64,000 bases of DNA, from NCBI GenBank assembly GCA_030141605.1, contig JAQGDQ010000246.1, positions 270,494 through 334,493 of the forward strand, in the 5' to 3' direction. This DNA comes from Tubiluchus corallicola (lineage: Eukaryota > Priapulida > Priapulimorpha > Priapulimorphida > Tubiluchidae). The position numbers and the translations under genes were made by a program. The notes below the pieces were generated by a model. The model was not told where the DNA came from. It did not search any database and saw only the letters and a program-made list of their open reading frames with translations. Positions 60,501 through 64,000 of the stretch are shown one piece after another (the first letter of the stretch is position 1; each line of letters begins with the position of its first letter).

Positions 60501-63337
60501 ATGCCTTACGGTTCCTATGGTTTCCTGACGGTAACCTGAATGAGCAGCCAAGAGTTTATCGAATGACTCGTCACCTTTTTGGAGGAACTTGGTCACCCAG
60601 TGCAGCTAATTTTGCCCTTCAACGAACGGCTATAGACAACAAAAATGACTTTGATGCTGTTGCTGTTGAGGCAGTCATGAAAAACTTCTATGTCGATGAC
60701 TGTCTAAAGTCATTTTGGACGGAAGAACATGCAATCAGATTTGTAAAGCAACTTACTTTACTCTTAGCTAGAGGAGGCTTTCACATTACGAAATGGGTCT
60801 CAAACAGTAAGGCAGTCATGGAGACCATACCTCCGACTGAGCGAGCTGAATCTGTAAGGAATGTTGACTTGTCTACTGATGCTGGTAGTCTTACTCAGGA
60901 AAGAGCATTGGGTTTGTGTTGGGAAGTTGACACAGATCGTCTTTCCGTTAGCACCAATGTGAAGGACAAACCAATGACAAAAAGAGGCTTGCTTAGCACC
61001 TTGAGTTCAGTGTACGATCCTCTAGGAATAGTTTGTCCATACGTTTTATTGGCTAAGCTATTATTTCAGTCCGAATGTAGATTGAAAAAAGAATGGGATC
61101 AGCCTTTGGAAGACACAGCACAGGTACTTTGGCGCAAATGGCTGAGCGATCTGCCTGTCCTTGACCATTTCGGTATGAGCAGGTGCTTTTTGCCCAAGTC
61201 CTTTGAACGTGTTCTTACTACTGAACTACATGTCTTCGTAGATGCTTCACAAGCTGCTTATGCAGCAGTTGCTTATCTTCGCCTAGTCGATGTTAATGAC
61301 CATATTTACTGCAGTTTTGTCATCGCTAAATGTCGGTTAGCACCACTCAAGACCCTTACCATACCCAGACTGGAACTGTGTGCGGCTCTTATGGGTGTAA
61401 AGATTGACGAAACATTGAGACGTGAAATACAGCCAAGCATCGAAAACACATACTTCTGGACAGATAGTATGATTGTTCTAAGATATATCAATAACTCGGA
61501 CAAACGCTTCAAGACCTTTGTGGCAAATAGATTATCAGCCATTCACGAGCAGTCTTCACCAAGTCAATGGTATCACATTGCAAGTGACAAGAACCCAGCA
61601 GACATTGCTACAAGAGGGCTAGGTGCTCAACAGCTTATTGATAATAAGGTTTGGCTCAGTGGTCCAGAATTTCTGTGGGATGCATCAAGTACCTGGACTA
61701 GTATGTGTACAATTCCTTTTGATATTCAAAACACAGATGACCTTGAGGTAAAGCTTGATGCAGCAAGAATAAAGGCGAACACAGTAGTAGCGAAAGACAG
61801 CCAGGAACCACTTTCTTTGTTCATACGTCACTTCTCTTCTTGGTACAGATTGAAGAAGGGCATTGCATGGCTCCTTAGATTGAAGTGCATTCTACTTCAA
61901 AGGGTCAGAAAATCTCCAAATATGATGGTTCACACTGGCAGGCTTACAGTTCAAGAGCTGGATGAAGCAGAGGAATCTATCATAATGTATCTCCAAGATG
62001 TTCATTTTCAGAAGGAAAAGGCTGCATTGACACATCTGAGCATGGATGTTACAAGAACTGATAACAAGCAAAGATCAGCTAAAAGGATTTTGCAGTCTAG
62101 CTGCCTTTTCAAGCTTGATCCAATACTAACATCTAATGGTCTAATTTGTATAGGAGGTAGAATCAAGCACAAGCACCAGCCTATAATTCCCAGAGATGAA
62201 CATGTTGTTTCTCTGATCATCAGAGAAATGCATGAAAGGACTGGCCATTCAGGCAGAGAGCATGTGATGGCAAAGCTTCGCGATAAATTCTGGATTATAA
62301 AGGCAAGGCCAATGGTAAGGCGTTTATTATCCAGCTGTACAATTTGTAAGCGTCGTGATGCTCGCCTAGAATGTCAAAAGATGGCGGACCTTCCCAATGA
62401 CAGGCTTGAGTCTGGAAACCCTCCATTTTTGCGAGTAGGAGTTGACTGCTTCGGGCCCTTTCTTGCCAAACGGGGCCGTGCACTAGTGAAACGTTACGGC
62501 TGTCTGTTCACATGTCTGGCAACAAGAGCCATTCACCTAGAACTTTTGTTTTCCTTGGAAACTGACAGTTTTTTGAACGGACTATTTCGTTTTATCAGCA
62601 GAAGAGGAGTTCCCGAGCTCATCAGATCAGACTGTGGCACAAACTTCGTTGGTGCTAATGAAGAGCTAAAGAAAGCAATTCAGAATTGGAATCAAGAGGA
62701 AATCGATACTGCCTTACGTCAGCAGAATATCCAATGGAAATTCAACACACCCTCAGCTTCACATCAAGGAGGAGTATGGGAACGTATGATACGTTCAGTA
62801 CGCAAAGTGATGTCTTCCATTGCAAATCTGCAAACAGTAGATGACGACAGTCTTATAACTCTGTTTTGTCAAGTAGAAACCATCATAAATGGTCGACCGC
62901 TTAGTATTGTGTCTGATGATCCACGAGACCTACAGCCTCTTACACCCAATCACATTCTTCTTCTAAGAGGTGGTCCAACATTGCCCTTTGGTAAATTTTC
63001 TGAGACTGATTTGTACAAAAAACGTTGGAGGCAAGTTCAATATTTGTCGGACATCTTCTGGAAGCGATGGGTATCCGAATACTTGCCATTGCTTCAAAGC
63101 CGTCAGAAATGGCACCATAGGTCTCAAAATTTGAAGATTGGAGATATTGTTATTGTTGCAGACCAGAATTTACCAAGAGGACATTGGAAACTGGCACGAA
63201 TAGACAATGTATTTCCTGGCAAGGATGGCTTAGTTAGATCCGTAGAGGTTCGGATGGGTGACTCTGTCTTGCGTAGACCAATTCACAAAATTGCTTTACT
63301 TGAACGTATTGATGAAAATGTTAACCAAATTGATTAA
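57527..63337 (+). CDS. BEL/Pao gag-pol polyprotein (1,936 aa)
   Basis: The first ATG in frame is at 57527; open sequence 42 bases further upstream begins with TTG. Gag: a charged coiled-coil region, then a DUF1759-like core (about 285-470), a CX2CX6HX3C-type finger and a classic CFNCLGYKHLSRKC knuckle (about 543-556). Protease: LLDPGS, with D-P-G replacing the usual D-T/S-G (about 637). RT: FDCSVK..., SDVEAMFNQV and YVDD (about 1055). RNase H (A17 region): HVFVDAS and TDSMIVLRYI. Integrase: an HHCC finger (H..GHSGRE...CTICKRR, about 1575-1610), then catalytic D in VGVDCFGPF, D in RSDCGTNF and E in GGVWERMIR. C-terminus: DUF5641-like, GDIVIVAD..LPRGHWKLARI. All catalytic residues are present and the frame is unbroken. 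It encodes structural and replication enzymes of a cytoplasmic retroelement particle. Confidence 0.93.
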   Translation: MSVQEIRERKSARGTAKSLVTKKINRIRQLMEAECASDDLKKEANELHNLAKDFETLHKEYHGLLESQEEISQSQNYYEEVMNKVESAATRVRLYLESTVAPELIAPPPPVGSSSTMPPESVVLPDQQQLGAKSLKETFKYSRGKSSSKSTISKVSTFKARASAKKAALIAEANMIEQQNELEIEELKLQQKKRTLKLQTDIAKASAEEQALAISEGGDSGSDPAADKGHLSYPLPLETETRTRNWVQQQADYNHDFNPLATEFQPTMATGHQEASRPDMQQLVDMMQLPRSELVKFKGDPSEFWLFMRSFDQMMDSANVTAASKLNRLLQYCDGEAREVIRCCTILEPEAGYPRARRLLRERFGNSFQIVESWVKKLTEGPAIKPSDRRSLQLFADDLRSYMITLEAMKCTDELDSKRNMVSIVRRLPLFLQSRWRTKALEYLDQNGRYPAIEQLSEFLDRAAREINDPIFGVLDAQAKSEKPMKKEAKAFVLQGEPSRAAPQPLQPKCAFCENNHRIDKCKDFLKLNDAGRFNCARQKRLCFNCLGYKHLSRKCSRPPCGLDGCKDKHSKLLHLWFHNPGKETSDRTNTEKASESETGATSCVCQMPYQQNAKLSLPVVSVIVKTATKSIVIHALLDPGSNKTFCSSDLLATLGLKGIKRILNLSTLNNGSSCEVHEISLEVCPHPEVQPDGKSINLEKVYAIQKFPSLRNAVISRSEAKQWDHLKDLPLPCINSYEDVMILIGQDNADAFMPLELRAGKSGDPYAIKTPLGWTVNGNLSMPLPSALIPEAIVNLTVSDNKLSDQVKCFWHIDSYGTGDVPEMSLDDLRTLEIWNQSIVKENGHYMMDIPFKEYPPGLPDNFDMAKRRLMFLKRKLEKDPTICEKYLKNMVDLFEKGFAEAVDNPFAPTECTWYLPHHGVQTPTKPKLRTVFDCSVKCDDMSLNTKVFQGPDLTSCLIGVLLRFREAHFAVMSDVEAMFNQVLVTPKHRDALRFLWFPDGNLNEQPRVYRMTRHLFGGTWSPSAANFALQRTAIDNKNDFDAVAVEAVMKNFYVDDCLKSFWTEEHAIRFVKQLTLLLARGGFHITKWVSNSKAVMETIPPTERAESVRNVDLSTDAGSLTQERALGLCWEVDTDRLSVSTNVKDKPMTKRGLLSTLSSVYDPLGIVCPYVLLAKLLFQSECRLKKEWDQPLEDTAQVLWRKWLSDLPVLDHFGMSRCFLPKSFERVLTTELHVFVDASQAAYAAVAYLRLVDVNDHIYCSFVIAKCRLAPLKTLTIPRLELCAALMGVKIDETLRREIQPSIENTYFWTDSMIVLRYINNSDKRFKTFVANRLSAIHEQSSPSQWYHIASDKNPADIATRGLGAQQLIDNKVWLSGPEFLWDASSTWTSMCTIPFDIQNTDDLEVKLDAARIKANTVVAKDSQEPLSLFIRHFSSWYRLKKGIAWLLRLKCILLQRVRKSPNMMVHTGRLTVQELDEAEESIIMYLQDVHFQKEKAALTHLSMDVTRTDNKQRSAKRILQSSCLFKLDPILTSNGLICIGGRIKHKHQPIIPRDEHVVSLIIREMHERTGHSGREHVMAKLRDKFWIIKARPMVRRLLSSCTICKRRDARLECQKMADLPNDRLESGNPPFLRVGVDCFGPFLAKRGRALVKRYGCLFTCLATRAIHLELLFSLETDSFLNGLFRFISRRGVPELIRSDCGTNFVGANEELKKAIQNWNQEEIDTALRQQNIQWKFNTPSASHQGGVWERMIRSVRKVMSSIANLQTVDDDSLITLFCQVETIINGRPLSIVSDDPRDLQPLTPNHILLLRGGPTLPFGKFSETDLYKKRWRQVQYLSDIFWKRWVSEYLPLLQSRQKWHHRSQNLKIGDIVIVADQNLPRGHWKLARIDNVFPGKDGLVRSVEVRMGDSVLRRPIHKIALLERIDENVNQID

Positions 63338-63361
63338 ATGTTCGTAAATTGCTCATTTAAT

Positions 63362-63370
63362 GAGGGGCGG
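63362..63370 (+). promoter_or_regulatory. Polypurine tract
   Basis: GAGGGGCGG directly precedes the 3' LTR. It is one C short of all-purine and sits in the expected position for plus-strand priming. Confidence 0.6.
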
Positions 63371-64000
63371 TGTAGCGGGTGCATAGGCCCTTTTGGTCTT
63401 TATTTAGTTGCTGCCACGGTGCTGCCACCTGTTTGTTTATTTAGTAGACTTTTGCCTTTTACTGTAGTCACTCTTTTAAAATTGAAGCACCTAATATCCT
63501 TGAATATATTCGCTTTTTGATCTTTCGCTCTAGCTATAGTAGTTGTCTGACATTTTACCCGGCTTTTGATTCTCTCGGCCATTGCTCTTGTGTTGTGTCT
63601 GAACATTATGTCTGTAACTCTCTTACGAGTTTATTGTAGTGACAACGTTGTTGTTGATTCCTTGGAGTTCTCATTCCGTCTGTGTAATTGCTAAAGGCTC
63701 TAACAACGTAAGTCATCATTAATTAATTTCATTGCAGTGACAGTTTTGTTTTTCAGCTTGTATTTCAATACTTGTGAAGTATTTATTTGATGTTGCAGCT
63801 AAAACTTGATCCATGTAGTTTTTGTGAGCAATAGCTGTTGCGGCGTGTTCCTGTAATACCTTTATGGTATCTTGTAGATCTCATATTGTGTTGTATCTAA
63901 CCTGATTGCTCAAACGTTCGTTTCATTTTCTCCTGTTAAAATTTGCTCTTTCAAATCATTGTATTTATTACAGAATAAAGAAACTTTTTGGAGGAACACA
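63371..64000 (+). repeat. 3' LTR of the BEL/Pao element (ends at or beyond the window edge)
   Basis: 630 bp match 56366-56993 with 8 substitutions and one 2-bp insertion (TTTTGCC against TTGCC at about 63451). The match runs to the last base of the window, so the LTR end and the second target-site duplication cannot be seen. Confidence 0.9.

Larger units (their letters stand above)
56366..64000 (+). mobile_element. Full-length BEL/Pao LTR retrotransposon
   Basis: The order is 5' LTR (56366-56993), putative primer-binding site, leader, one gag-pol frame (57527-63337), purine tract and 3' LTR (63371 to the window end). The LTRs begin TGTAGCGGG and appear to end ACA. The protein order gag, protease, RT, RNase H, integrase is that of BEL/Pao. 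It lies antisense to FAXC, 171 bp upstream of a FAXC exon, so it occupies an intron or the 5' region of that gene. Absence of stops and 8 LTR substitutions in 628 bp mark it as young and possibly still mobile. No envelope-like frame follows pol. Confidence 0.92.

Noticed and set aside
1-64000. CRISPR array, bacterial operon, prophage or plasmid features
   Set aside because: Spliced genes, LINE/LTR retroelements and metazoan-specific proteins show this is animal nuclear DNA. No regularly spaced repeats of CRISPR type were seen.

Overview
This is a 64 kb piece of an AT-rich animal nuclear genome. The genes are split by many GT-AG introns, and transposon debris fills the space between them. A nearly complete CatSper sperm-channel auxiliary subunit makes arthropods, nematodes and flatworms unlikely sources, because those groups generally lack CatSper. 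A marine invertebrate (sponge, cnidarian, mollusc, tunicate or similar) fits, but the sequence alone does not settle the phylum. All exon models come from splice signals, reading phase and remembered family motifs; no database search was run.

Layout, left to right. Positions 1-7.2 kb hold no intact gene, only a decayed non-LTR retrotransposon copy (about 1.0-2.27 kb) and a fragment resembling PIF1/Helitron helicase (2.45-2.73 kb, minus). At 7.27-9.84 kb (minus) is an intronless 856-residue protein: a Nudix-like N-terminus, two EF-hands and a complete PPP-family Ser/Thr phosphatase domain. Positions 9.9-14.3 kb contain a foldback element, a possible orphan exon, a 5'-truncated non-LTR retrotransposon with its 3' tail, a trinucleotide microsatellite and a third dead reverse-transcriptase copy. 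SDF2 (plus, three exons, 16.2-19.9 kb) encodes a secreted/ER protein with three MIR domains. It converges on a roughly 25-exon CATSPERE-like gene (minus, 47.6 to 21.3 kb), reconstructed here from signal peptide to C-terminal membrane anchor. Its introns hold several MITE-like elements.

From 47.6 to 54.6 kb is intergenic DNA with a tandem duplication, an inverted duplication and a 1,038-bp element bounded by 26-bp perfect terminal inverted repeats. At 54.6-56.2 kb (minus) are the last two exons of a FAXC (failed axon connections) homologue. Immediately upstream, in what should be the next FAXC intron, a full-length BEL/Pao LTR retrotransposon sits antisense (56,366 to the window end). It has an uninterrupted 1,936-codon gag-pol frame and LTRs differing at only 8 sites plus one 2-bp indel, so it is a young insertion.

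The four host genes are unrelated housekeeping, sperm and neuronal functions; nothing suggests an operon or gene cluster. The most notable items are the Nudix/EF-hand/PPP architecture, the young BEL copy inside FAXC, the 1-kb TIR element with a repeated hairpin word, and two non-LTR copies that share a 3'-UTR motif but carry different tail repeats.
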